Assembly (NCBI GenBank): GCA_016800925.1
Contig: JABCPU010000022.1
Span: 309,213-373,212, forward strand
Source of the DNA: Suillus spraguei
Taxonomy: Eukaryota > Basidiomycota > Agaricomycetes > Boletales > Suillaceae
DNA: 64,000 nt
Direction: 5' to 3'
Part shown: positions 23,562 to 33,823 of the stretch, piece by piece
Layout: each line of letters begins with the position of its first letter
How positions within the stretch are numbered: position 1 is the first letter of the stretch
Made by a program: the position numbers and the translations under genes
Notes under the pieces: model-generated
The model's database searches: none
What the model was told of the DNA's origin: nothing
The model's input: only the letters and a program-made list of their open reading frames with translations

Positions 23562-24061
23562 GACCTGCGGATGCTAAAAGACAACCCACTGCGGACTTCC
23601 AGATTGGAGAACAAGTCTTCATTGAAGCCAAGTACTTCTGTTCCACTCGTCTGTTGAAGAAACTTTTGGAAAAGAATTTAGATCCATTTGAAATCATATC
23701 TCGTCCGGGCACTCACTCCTTCGCCATCCGACTTCTGGATTCTATGCGTTCAGTACATCCCATATTCCATGTCTCTCAGTTAGAACCAGCAGTTCTGAAC
23801 ACCATCCCTCATCACATTCAACCTCCTCCACCTCCAGTCAAAGTGGATGGAGGACTGGAGTATGAGATATCCGAAATCCTGGACTCTAAACTGGACCATC
23901 ATAGACACCAATGCCAACTCCTATACCTCGTCCGGTGGTCCAGATACGAAGGAACGGACAAAGAAACTTCCTGGTTACTCACCATGGAACTCAGAAATGC
24001 ATCAGATCTCATAGCAAATTTCCACTCAGCATATCCGGACAAACCTGGTCCTATTGCTTGA
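23562..24061 (+). CDS. pol: Gypsy B pol C-terminus with chromodomain
   Basis: Open to the stop at 24059-24061. It encodes FQIGEQVFIEAKYF, then LDPFEIISRPGTHSFAIRL and HPIFHVSQLEPAVLN, and a chromodomain: EYEISEILDSKLDHHRHQ with the aromatic cage region YLVRWSRYEGTDKETSWL. It completes the integrase begun at 19400. The order confirms a chromovirus. It is intact locally although the gene as a whole is dead. Confidence 0.9.
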
Positions 24062-24685
24062 AAGTACATAACAAAATACAAGTACATTGAGGGCAGTATT
24101 GGAAATCTGGATCCAAACTAAGCACCAGTCTCCATTTCACCTCTGGCACCCCCAGTCTCTTCCCCAGTTCCATCTGCCATCTCCTCTCTAGTCCCATCTG
24201 CCACCTCTTCAACCTCCTCACCAGCACCATCCCTTTCGGATCCGGCAGGAACAGAAAGCCTAAATCTGGTCTGGATCTCCTCAAGGGGCAGGGCCTGGAA
24301 CTCCCTCTGCTGTTGGAGGAAGGCCTCCATGGTAGTACTCATCCGCTCCATTGCAATCCGACTCCCTTCTGCCACCACAATGCCATCCTGGAGGAGTCCG
24401 TTGGTCCAAGCCAGCTCCGCGAACAATGCCATTAGCAGTGGCCACCAAAGCCTGATCATCATACTCAACAATCTCCTTGTCCGTACCTTCTATGGTCATT
24501 GGATTGGAAAAGACATCTGCTTCTGGCACATCCAGAGTGGGGCTCCTCTGATGGTGCTTGCCCTTGCCCTTCGGAGATGGAGTACCAACAGGATGCTGCC
24601 TCTTCTGGCCCTTGGGTCTTTTGATGGATCCAGGCCTTCCAGGACAAGTGGCCTTGTCCTTCCGGCAGATGTCACAGGACTTGAT

Positions 24686-24732
24686 CTGGAAACATCAAAA
24701 TCAACGGATCTGAAGTTTTTCAGATGACTCAC
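24686..24732 (-). other. Spliceosomal intron in the antisense ORF
   Basis: 47 bp, GTGAGT at the donor and TTTCCAG at the acceptor on the minus strand. Removal joins NPL to IKSCDICRK in frame. Its presence shows the ORF is transcribed, if at all, opposite to the retroelement genomic RNA, because a sense intron would be lost during retrotransposition. Confidence 0.75.
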
Positions 24733-25052
24733 CAAGGGATTCTTCTCAGCATCACCCCACTGACACATCTGGTCCTTAGTGACGCAACAGGAGCAGTACC
24801 CATCCTTTGCTCTGGATGCAGGAGCAGCCTTGGCCTTGCCAATCCATTAGGATCCGGATCTGAAAGAGTCCACATCACTCACCCGAGCCTCAATCAGAGC
24901 CTTCCATCTCTTTTCCTCCATTTTCCTCCAGATCTCCACCAACTCTATCTGCTTCAGCTCCTCCTGCCTTCTCTGCTCCTCCACCTCTTTACGTTTCCAT
25001 TCTGCTTCAGCCTCAGCTGCAGCCTTGGCAGTAGCCAATTGTTGTTCCAGAT

Positions 25053-25819
25053 TGTCATATACCATACTTCTAATCTCAGATCTGACCATATCTGATCAGA
25101 TCCGATCGATTCCATATCTGTCCGGTCCACAGATCCTGTCCGGACCACCCATCCGAATGTGCTCACTTCTCGCACCTTAACTCCCTTGTGTATATCTGCG
25201 TCTATCTCCTTTCGTCATTCCTCCTGTTTCCGGTATTCCGGCTGTTTATATTTCTGTCCTGTGTCACTGATCCGTTTCCTGTGTTCATTTCCGATTCATG
25301 CTTACTGATCTGCTGTGCATTAACTAATAGACTTCCGTTACACTTCGTACATAGCCCTCGGTCCCGGACTTGTTGATTATCCATCTTAGATACTTACAGT
25401 ATATAAACCACTTGTAGATCTCCGTAGAACCTTAGTTCGAATATCATCTTAGATTCTGCTCATTCCGCTTCTTCTGGACTTGAGCCACCCTCTGCTCTAA
25501 AGTCACCTTCCGAGACTTAGGATTGATTCCTATAGTCTAAATCTCCGACTCTATCTTCGGATAGTCTACCTCTGTTAGTTTCTAGTTAGGAACTCGTTCT
25601 GAAGCTAGCCTTAATCTTTGTTCTATCCTTATGTTCCAAATAACCTTCGGATGTATCATATCCGATACCTTCGGACACCCGGATCCATCACGCAACTCCT
25701 TCCGGATCTTCGGACGAATAACTCCCTGAAATAAGGGGCATTACTCAAGAAAGGGGCACAGTGCATGAACTGAGGCCAAAGCCCTTCGGATCTCTTTACC
25801 TTTGAGTACGGTCTTAACA
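25053..25819 (+). mobile_element. Solo LTR D1
   Basis: 767 bp, TGTCATATACC to GTCTTAACA, with the perfect 5-bp duplication CAGAT at 25048-25052 and 25820-25824. It interrupts the antisense ORF after codon 19. Removal restores VVDL-EQQLATAK. The sequence matches D2 and, reversed, D3. Confidence 0.95.
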
Positions 25820-25879
25820 CAGATCCACCACAATGTCAGCAGCAGACTTGGGGGCATCGGATTTCTTTCCAGACATGTT

Positions 25880-26073
25880 TTAGAGCAAAGTTTTGTTAAC
25901 AAGGATATGAAGTGAGGGTAGGAATCACTTCGGACGTCTGACGTCCATATATCTGTTGGATTACAGACTCAGCACTACAACCATCAATCTTCTCCATCAT
26001 CCCACATTAATCTTGTCCGATCCGGATCGACGCTTCTTGTGCCTCAAGGGTTCGGCCCTAAGGGGGGGGATAC
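25880..26073 (+). other. Antisense-ORF upstream region and gypsy B polypurine tract
   Basis: The region holds the probable promoter side of the antisense ORF and then the purine run AAGGGGGGGGA at 26060-26070, three bases before the D2 LTR. This placement marks the 3' end of a plus-strand LTR element, most simply gypsy B. Confidence 0.6.
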
Positions 26074-27273
26074 TGTCATATACCATACTTCTGATCTCAG
26101 ATATGATCAGATCTGATTGATCCTACTTCCATCCAGTCCACAGATCCTGTCTGGATCACCCATCCGAAAGTTCCTACCTCTCGCACTCTAACTCCCTTGT
26201 GGACATCTGCATCTACCTCCTTTTGGCAATCCTCCTGTCTCCGGTATTCTGGCTGTGTATATTTCCTTCCGCTTATTGATCCATTACCTTGTCTCATTTC
26301 TGACTCGCTGTAAAGATACAATATAGCCTGGGCTGTAGATGAACCATGGCCTAAACTAGTATGCGAGTCTTGCGCTCTACCTAGTCTGCTTCACTTGCAA
26401 AGGCAAGAATGTTTGACCCTAAAGGGAATGATAAGTTAGTATAGTTCAATATTGCCCAATCTGTGGTGTGAGAATGCTGTCGGAGGTAGCGAGATGCTAG
26501 CGGTGAAGCATGGGAAAGCGGTAATGAGCGGTGGTGCATGCAGCGGTAAAGCAATTCTTAAGGAAACAGTGACTTCAGTAAAGGACTTTATTTCGTAGTG
26601 ACAGTAGTGGTGACTATTCCTAAGTACCATGTGTACTATAGGAGGGAAGTGTGGAACGAGTACAGGTACCTAGGAATTTTATACTAAGGAATAGCTATGG
26701 AAACGGAAGGGATAGGATTAACACGCAGCAGACATGTAATAAGACTGCACTACAGTTTACAAAACATCATGTACCGGCGAGACTGGATGGACATAGGACG
26801 GATGGTAAATCTTGCTTGAGGATGCCTAATGGGTTCATGGAGATTGCTGAAGATCACCGCTTCACAGGAAAGTTGCTGTAGTACAGCCACTAAGCTGCAA
26901 CAAGGCTTCCAGAGTGCGGAATGATACCGTTAGATAGGGGTAAATGCATGGTAAAGTAGGACGGTGAAGCCGAAGGGTAAGGATAATGATTACTGGTTGA
27001 CACCTATATAAAAATGTGCCGTTTCAAGCTCAGTGTGAGTTTGTTCGTCACATCGCGCTTACTGATCCGCTGTGCATTAACTAATAGACTTCCGTTATAC
27101 ATTGTACATAGCCCTTGGTCCTGGACTCGCTGATTATCCATGCTAGTTACTTCCAGTATATAAATCACTTGTAAATCTCTGTAGAACCTTAGTTCGAATA
27201 TCATCTTAGATTCTGCTCATTCTGTTCCTCTGGACTTGAGTCACTTCCAACTCTAGTCATCTTCCGAGACTTA
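26074..27273 (+). mobile_element. LTR D2, probable 3' LTR of gypsy B (interrupted, truncated)
   Basis: It starts TGTCATATACCATAC and follows D1 to 26308, where LTR F1 is inserted. It resumes at 27053 and is cut at 27273 by the end of a Tc1-like element. The last third of the LTR (corresponding to 25517-25819 in D1) is missing. Confidence 0.75.
26309..27052 (-). mobile_element. Solo LTR F1 (divergent family G)
   Basis: 744 bp, TGTAAAGATAC to TTCGTCACA, flanked by TCGC at 26305-26308 and 27053-27056. Its left end matches the reverse end of family G (TGTAAAGATACAACC at 50525) and its right end is a diverged version of the G start. It is nested in D2. Confidence 0.8.
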
Positions 27274-27724
27274 CAGTGGCTCAAAAAAGTGTCTGAATGT
27301 TTGTGGAAATTTGTGTGATTGCTTCACTGTGAGTCAGGATGTGGATACGGATAGAAGAAAAGCAGGGTTACCTATAGCATTCCCAAGCTGCGAACAAAAG
27401 CTGAGATGGGAGAATTTCAGGCTTCGGCAGAAATACACACCATTGATTGAAACCTTCGATACCCCCTCTCTTGACATCAAACCAGAATCGCCGCACCAGC
27501 ACTTTCTACATGAGAAGCAGGACCCTGGAAAGCGTAAAGCTGATGAAGAGTTACTGGACATGATTGAGTTGTACTGAAGTTATCTCACTATTTCCTGGAT
27601 TCCCCCTTGCAACAACCTATCAAAGAACAGAGTCAGGGAAAGCGGAAAGCTGATGAGGAGTTACTTGGAAGAGATCGGGTTGTGCCAAAGTTATCCTGCT
27701 ACTTCAACCCACAATCCCCTTCTC
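27274..27724 (+). mobile_element. Tc1-like terminal fragment with short ORF
   Basis: It begins after a TA with CAGTGGCTCAAAAAAGTGTC, closely resembling the Tc1 end at 19822, and has no matching right terminus before D3 at 27725. It contains a frame at 27311-27577 (EQKLRWENFRLRQKYTPLIE) that I cannot assign, and a short internal direct repeat, GGAAAGCGTAAAGCTGATGA at about 27526 and its variant at about 27639. Probably a one-ended remnant. Confidence 0.6.
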
Positions 27725-28489
27725 TGTTAAGACTGTACTCAAGGGTAGAGAGATCCGAAGGGCTTTGGCCTCAGTTCGTACACTGTGCCCCTTTCTCAAG
27801 TAATGCCCCTTATTTCAGGGAGGAGTTATTCGTCCGAAGACCCGGAAGGGTTGCGTGACGGATCCGGGTGTCCGAAGGTGTCGGATATAATACGTCCGAA
27901 GGTAATTTGGAACGTAAGGAGAGGACAGAGAATAAGGCTAGTTTCGGAACGAGTTCCTAACTAGAAACTAACGAAGATGGACTATCCGAAGATAGAGTCG
28001 GAGGTATAGACTATAGGAGTCAATCCTAAGTCTCGGAAGGTGACTTAAAGCGGAGAGTGGCTTAAGTCCGGAGGAGGCAGAATGAGTAGAATCTAAGATG
28101 ATATTCGAACTAAGGTTCTACGGAGATCTACAAGTGGTTTATATACAGTAAGTATCTAAGACGGATAATTAGCAAGTCCGGGACCGAGGGCTATGTACGA
28201 AGTGTAATGGAAGTCTATTAGTTATTGCACAGCGGATCAGTAAGCATGAATCGGAAATGAACACAGGAAACGGATCAGTAACACAGGACGGAAATATAAA
28301 CAGCCGAGTACCGGTAGTAGGAGAAATGACGAAAGGAGATAGACGCAGATGTTCACCAGGGAGTTAAGGTGCGAGAAGTGAGTACATTCGGGAGGGTGGT
28401 CTGGACAGGATCTGTGGACCGGACGGATATGGAAACGATCGGATCTGGACGGATATGATCGGATCTGAGATTAGAAGTATGGTATATAT
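27725..28489 (-). mobile_element. LTR D3 (reverse orientation)
   Basis: 765 bp, the reverse complement of D1. It begins TGTTAAGACTGTAC and should end GTATGGTATATGACA, but reads GGTATATAT where the family-A LTR starts at 28490. It lies tail to tail with D2. Confidence 0.85.
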
Positions 28490-28961
28490 TGTTACAATCG
28501 TACGTGCCCCTATTCATTTTCTACTTCATTTACCTTGTATATTACGTAACATGACTCTGACTCATATGCTCAACGCATCTGTACTATAGTTGCCTTCCTT
28601 CTTTGGATACGCACTTACATTCTCACGCTCTCTTGGTCTGTGCGCACATATTGGCCTATTTAAGCACAGTGTACTTGTAGTAGATTCCTACTTTAATCTT
28701 ACTGGGTTTTACCTGGAATCTCCTTCGCTTAGGTCTCCAACCTAAGTCGTCTTGAATCGTCTCTAAGTCTAAGCACTCCTTAGCCTTAGTCTCTATTCTC
28801 GCGGATACCTCTTAGACTTGTCTTTGAGGCTGAACCCTTGATCGTACTCGGAACGCGTTCCTTGTACTTTCACCTTGTTCTCTTTTGAACATTGTAAGAA
28901 CTCCCAGCAGACCGTCTGTGTCTTTTCACTGTCGCTGGTGACGCCACCCCAGTTCGTAACA
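28490..28961 (+). repeat. A3 plus-arm LTR
   Basis: 472 bp, TGTTACAATC to CGTAACA. The left flank is the end of D3; no 5-bp duplication pairs with the flank at 38951. Confidence 0.92.
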
Positions 28962-29159
28962 AAAGATTAAAGTCCATTTTGATCGTCGACTATCCAGTCT
29001 TCGACCCTGAACCCTGATCGCTTAGATCAGCAGACTAGCGTACGCGTACGCTGAGCAGATTGTCAAGAGAAGCCCTCTGACAGAAGAAAGCCCTGACGGA
29101 CAGCAAGACAGCGCGTGTAGGCACCGAGAAAGTATAACTCACCAGAAGAATCATCAACC

Positions 29160-29969
29160 ATGTCGACCAAAGAATTCGAATACAAGATCGGTCAACCGAT
29201 TGGTTTTGATGGAGATCGTGATAACTCTCGCGAGTTTATCCAGTCGTGCAATTGCACTTTGACATCAATGAAAAGCTTTACACCACCGACAAGCAGAAGA
29301 TCATCTACATAACATCCTTCATGACCGAAAGAATGCCAAGTCTTGGAAGGAACAATTCCTTGAACACGCCCAATCTACCGACACTTCGGGACAAAAAGTT
29401 GGTTATGGGACGATGGTGGATTTTATGAAGAGCTTCAAAGAAGCATTCGAACCAGTGGATACCAGAATGACCGCGCTTACACGCTTAGAGATCTCAAACA
29501 AGGAACTGGAGATCTTCACACCTACGTCGCCGACTTTGAGGCACTTGCAGCCAAGGCTCATATCACCGATAACGCAACGAAGATCCAGTTCTTCCAAGAC
29601 GGTCTTAATTGGGGTATCCTTACAAAGCTTTTCAATACAGGAGATGTCTCCGAGATATTCAGAGATGTTGTGCTGCAATGCGTTGCTATTGACAACGCCC
29701 ATCATCGGCTTAACGCCATGAGGACACGTCATGTTCCACAACAAAAGAAGAAGAACTACGGGAATGCACGGTATATTCCGAACCGTGATTCCAACGCAAT
29801 GGTCGTAGATCGAATCTCCGATATGGAGAGATCCGAATGCATGAAGAAAGGACAATGCTTCGGATGCAGAAAGACAGGACACCGCATCCATAATTGTCCT
29901 GACAGAAAGAAGAAGACCCCGCTCCGACAAACCGAAGTCAAAGGGAAGAAGAAGATGAAGAAACCGTGA
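29160..29969 (+). pseudogene. gag: A3 plus-arm gag
   Basis: It starts at ATG 29160 (MSTKEFEYKIGQPIGFDGD) with one-base breaks near 29252, 29330 and 29487. The second half is intact from MLQCVAIDNAHHRLNAMRT to the basic tail and has the zinc knuckle CFGCRKTGHRIHNC (about 29855-29896). Confidence 0.87.
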
Positions 29970-29976
29970 GACGGTT

Positions 29977-32900
29977 GTGAGGATTTTTGATTGGAGAAAC
30001 AAAGACTCGACGTATGTTTCTCCCAATGTAATACTAAGACTTGTACGCGCTGTAGGTGAAAGAAAAGAACTTCGTGTCCCTATCACCCTCCACTCGCGTA
30101 CTCGCTTGAAATCCGTCGACACCACCGCTGTTATCGATTCAGGAGCAGCAGGAACATTCATCTCAGAAGAGTTTGTGAAACTCCATCAAATCACACGACG
30201 AAAACTCAAAGAACCATTTCGAGTTACAACGGCAGATGGAACCTCATAAAAGGAGGACCAATCACCACTACTGCCTCTAGTGGTCAAAATTGATGATCGA
30301 ACCATGTATGGAAAATTCAACATCACCAAACTAGGAAGAGAGATCAAATCCTCCTTGGAATTCCATGGTTACGAGCAATGAACCCAATTATAGATTGGGC
30401 TGCTGAAACACTTGTCCTTCACGGACAGAGAAATCAGATGAAATCGAAATCGATATGGATAAGACGAAGAAGAACGGGTTGCCCCGACTTTTCAACATCA
30501 TACCAGATGGCAACATTCCCGTCTTCCGAAACCATTCATCGCTTCTCCTATGATGTTCCTGAAGACCCAGAACCAGAAGTACGAATGCCACGTACTCAGA
30601 ACCCACTCCACGTGTACAACTGCCGCGAGCAGTATCACCGATTCCCCGCGCAGAGAAGCGCAAGAATGAATCGAACCCGAGCATCGGGTCGGACAAGAAC
30701 CTATTGAGCAACGGCCAATAGAAGAACAGAAACAGGAAAGAGAAAACGGAAGAAGAACTCCCAGGGCGAAGCACCAACGTACCGAAACTATCCAAGTTCT
30801 TCGTTCCCCCGAAAACTCTTTCAGCTTCAATTGAAGAAATCCCGATAAGAAGAACCCGTGCCCTCGTTGATCCCAACGAGGATGATGACCAATTCGAACC
30901 ATGCAAGACGTCTGGCATGCACCAGAAGTACGCGAAATTTCCTCTTATGAACTAGGAGATGGAGAATTTCTTGTGGAATACGATACCGATGGAGTTAGCA
31001 TGAGGATCATAGAAGAAGTATCCATGGATACACCCTTGACACGTGATGGAACTTCTCAACTCGAACAATCCTCCACTACTCCACATTCCCTCCTCCTCCG
31101 AAATATAGTAACAAAGCTCAGGAATTCGCCACGGACGAGAAGGAAAAGAAAAAGAAATCCTTCGAAGAATTGGTCCCGGATTATTTGCACGACTTCGCAG
31201 ACGTCTTTGCTAAAGACGGATTGAACAAACTACCCCCGAACGCCCTGGTATGATCATCGGATCGACACCAAACCCGGTTTTATTCCTCGCACGTCTAAGG
31301 TTACCCGCTATCGGAAAAAGAACGCGCTGCTGTCAAAACGTTTATCGATGAAAACGTTGCGAAAGGTTTATCTCAGAATCGAAGTCACCTCAAGCAGTGG
31401 CTTCTTCTTTGTGGGAAAGAAGAGTGGAGAACTGCGTCCCTGTCAAGATTATCGCTACATCAATGATTGGACAGTCAAGAACGCATATCCGCTCCACTCC
31501 CTATTTCCCTTGTCGCACGCTTCACAACGCACAGTTCTTTACGAAAATGGATATCCGGTCCGGTTATAACAATATTCGCATCCATCCTGATGATAGGTGG
31601 AAAGCTGCTTTTACCACGGAATTTGGCCTCTTTGAACCGAACGTCATGTTCTTCGGCCTTTGCAATTCCCCAGCAACTTTCCAAGCATACATGAATCGCA
31701 CCTTTCAACAAGAAATCAATGAAGGATGGATGGTTATCTATATGGACGATATCCTGATTTTCTCTACAACAATGGCAGAACACCGTGAACGGACAGACGA
31801 GTTTTGATGAAAATACGAAAAGAACACTGTTCTTGAAACCGGAGAAATGCACCTTCGATGCAGAAGAAGTGGAATACCTCGGAATGATAATTCGCCCCGG
31901 ACAAGTTGCTATGGACACCGCCAAGACCAAGGGAATCTCCGAATGGCCAATCCCGAAATCTGTAAAAGATGTTCGGTCATTCCTCGGTTTTGCAACTTCT
32001 ACCGCACGTTCATTTCCCACTATTCTGACATCGCCAGACCCCTTATCGATTTGACAAAGAAAGATAAGGCCTTTGAATGGTCAACCGAATGTATGGACAC
32101 CTTCGAAGAATTGAAACGACGCTTCACTTCCCAACCGGTACTCCGTAACCCTGATCCTTCCCGACAATTTGCTATTGCTACCGACGCTTCGCTCGTAGCA
32201 ACTGGCGGAGTTCTCCTGCAGACTGATGAGAATGGTGTTTATCACCCATGTGCATATCTCTCACAGTCTTTGAACCCCGCAGAACGCAATTACCAGATCT
32301 TTGATCGGGAACTCCTTGCCGTGATCCGGGCATTGAACGAATGGCGTCATTATCTCGAAGGAAACCCACACCCGTCCTGGTATTCACCGACCACAAGAAC
32401 CTTCTGTACTTTAGAAGTGCACAGAAGCTTACCCGTCGCCAAGCACGTTGGCAATTGATTTTGTCTATTTATGACATCGAACTGCATCACGTTGCAGGTA
32501 CTAAATTAGCAGTACCTGATGCACTATCCCGCCGGCCTGACTATGACTCTGGCAAAGACGATAACGAGGACCAGACCCTCCTCCCTGACGCTCTATTCGT
32601 TCGTCTTATTGACACCGACTTGAAGGATGTGCTGTCATCCTCTGACCCCCTCGACGACCCTGTCTTCAAGACAGCGTCTGATGCCCTTGATGGCGTGTGC
32701 CTTCCCCCTATGAAATCGGCACTCTCTGATTGGAAGATTGAGGAGAACGTCCTCTATTTTAAGAATCGCGCCTATATTCCACCGGCGCATCGCTCCGATA
32801 TCCTGAAAAGGTATCATGATCATCCTACCGCGGGACACCCCGGTAGATTCAAAACTGAAGAACTCGTAAACGGAAGCCTGGTGGCCTGCATGGGCTCTTA

Positions 32901-33616
32901 TATTCGGAAATACGTTGAGGGTTGCGCCCTTTGTCAGCAAATGAAAGCGGATACCATCCTGTTCGCCCCGCTCACGCCTATTCCCTCGTCGGCTGTTCGC
33001 CCGTTCTCCAGGTCTCTGTTGATCTTATCACTGACCTCCCTGTCTCTGGAGGCTTTGACAGTATCATGGTCGTGGTAGACCATGGCCTTACGAAGGGGGT
33101 AATTATTATCCCTTGTTTGAAAACCATCACTTCAGAAGGTGTGCTAAGCTATTTTTAAACATGTTACCGACGATTTGGACTCCATGACAAAGTCATCTCG
33201 GATCGAGGACCGCAATTCCTATCTCGCTTCTCAAAGGAACTTGCCCGACTTCTCGACTACGTCATCGCTCCATCCACGGCTTATCACCCACAGACTGATG
33301 GTCAAACTGAAAGGCTAAATCAAGAACTTGAAACATACCTCGCATCTATTGCCGCAACAACCCGAAGATTGGGTAGAACACCTACCAATCGCCGAATTCG
33401 TCCACAACCACCGAAAACACGATGCAAGGAATGCATCACCCTTCTATTTGATGATGGGATATGAACCACGCGCTATCCCTCACTTATCCCTGATTCATCG
33501 TCCCGCAGCAGAAGATCGAGTACGATCTCTGCAGAAGATAAGAGAAGAAGCAATCGCCTGTCATAACATTGCAATGCAGACAATGGCCGAACGATCCCGA
33601 GGAGATAAGTACACCC
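29977..33616 (+). pseudogene. pol: A3 plus-arm pol (ends within integrase C-terminus)
   Basis: Protease DSGAAGTFISEEFVKLHQ is intact at about 30137. RT YMDD is at 31739-31750. RNase H ([31 protein letters not shown]) and the integrase finger and core ([33 protein letters not shown]) follow. The frame is broken by single-base gaps and is replaced by unrelated-looking sequence after 33616. Confidence 0.88.
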
Positions 33617-33811
33617 CATCGGAAAGCATCGGACTTCCGATCATCGATCTTGACTCATCCTCCGCTCAACTCCCAAACTCCTCGCATGGAAGAATCTCCA
33701 TATGCGGACGTGGGATAAGACATCGATGATCGGAAAGTCCTATCGTTTGGGCAGTTTCTTGATTTAGTCTAAGATTGGGCAGATAGCCAAACCTTATCTC
33801 CGATCTTCCAT
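33617..33811. other. Scrambled hinge of the family-A palindrome
   Basis: Between the arms, the plus side carries a degraded version of the integrase-to-chromodomain linker (CTTCCGATCATCGATCTTG). The minus side carries a cleaner version (TTTCCGATCATCGATGTC in reverse). The mirror offset changes here, and the turning point is near CTCCATATGCGGACGTGGG (33697-33715). Sequence quality visibly drops around the turn. Confidence 0.7.
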
Positions 33812-33823
33812 GGGTGTACTTAT

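Larger units (their letters stand above)
24118..25876 (-). pseudogene. Antisense spliced coiled-coil/Cys-rich ORF inside gypsy B
   Basis: On the strand opposite to B, between the pol stop and the 3' LTR. It starts at the ATG at 25876 (MSGKKSDAPKSAADIVVDL), is split by solo LTR D1, and continues EQQLATAKAAAEAEAEWKRK with a charged coiled coil. A TAA lies near 24848. The frame then reads YCSCCVTKDQMCQWGDAEK, an intron at 24686-24732, and IKSCDICRKDKATCPGR. Two Cys clusters with CX2CX6C-like spacing suggest zinc binding. After a shift near 24430 the end is ERMSTTMEAFLQQQREFQAL and an acidic tail. I recall similar Cys-pair proteins as widespread in basidiomycetes. Function unknown. Confidence 0.7.
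28490..33616 (+). mobile_element. Family A copy A3, plus arm of the palindrome
   Basis: It contains a 5' LTR, leader, gag and pol through the end of integrase, then stops at GGAGATAAGTACACCC. Chromodomain, ORF3 and 3' LTR are absent. It is mirrored by 33812-38950 (positions p and 67440-p correspond). It shares private indels with the minus arm, for example CTCGTAAACGGAAGCC against CTCGTCAAACGGGAAGCC in A1. Confidence 0.92.

Noticed and set aside
24329..25095. Plus-strand frames at 24329-24727 and 24724-25095
   Set aside because: They are antisense shadows of the spliced minus-strand Cys-rich ORF, which has coiled-coil periodicity, paired Cys clusters and consistent splice sites.
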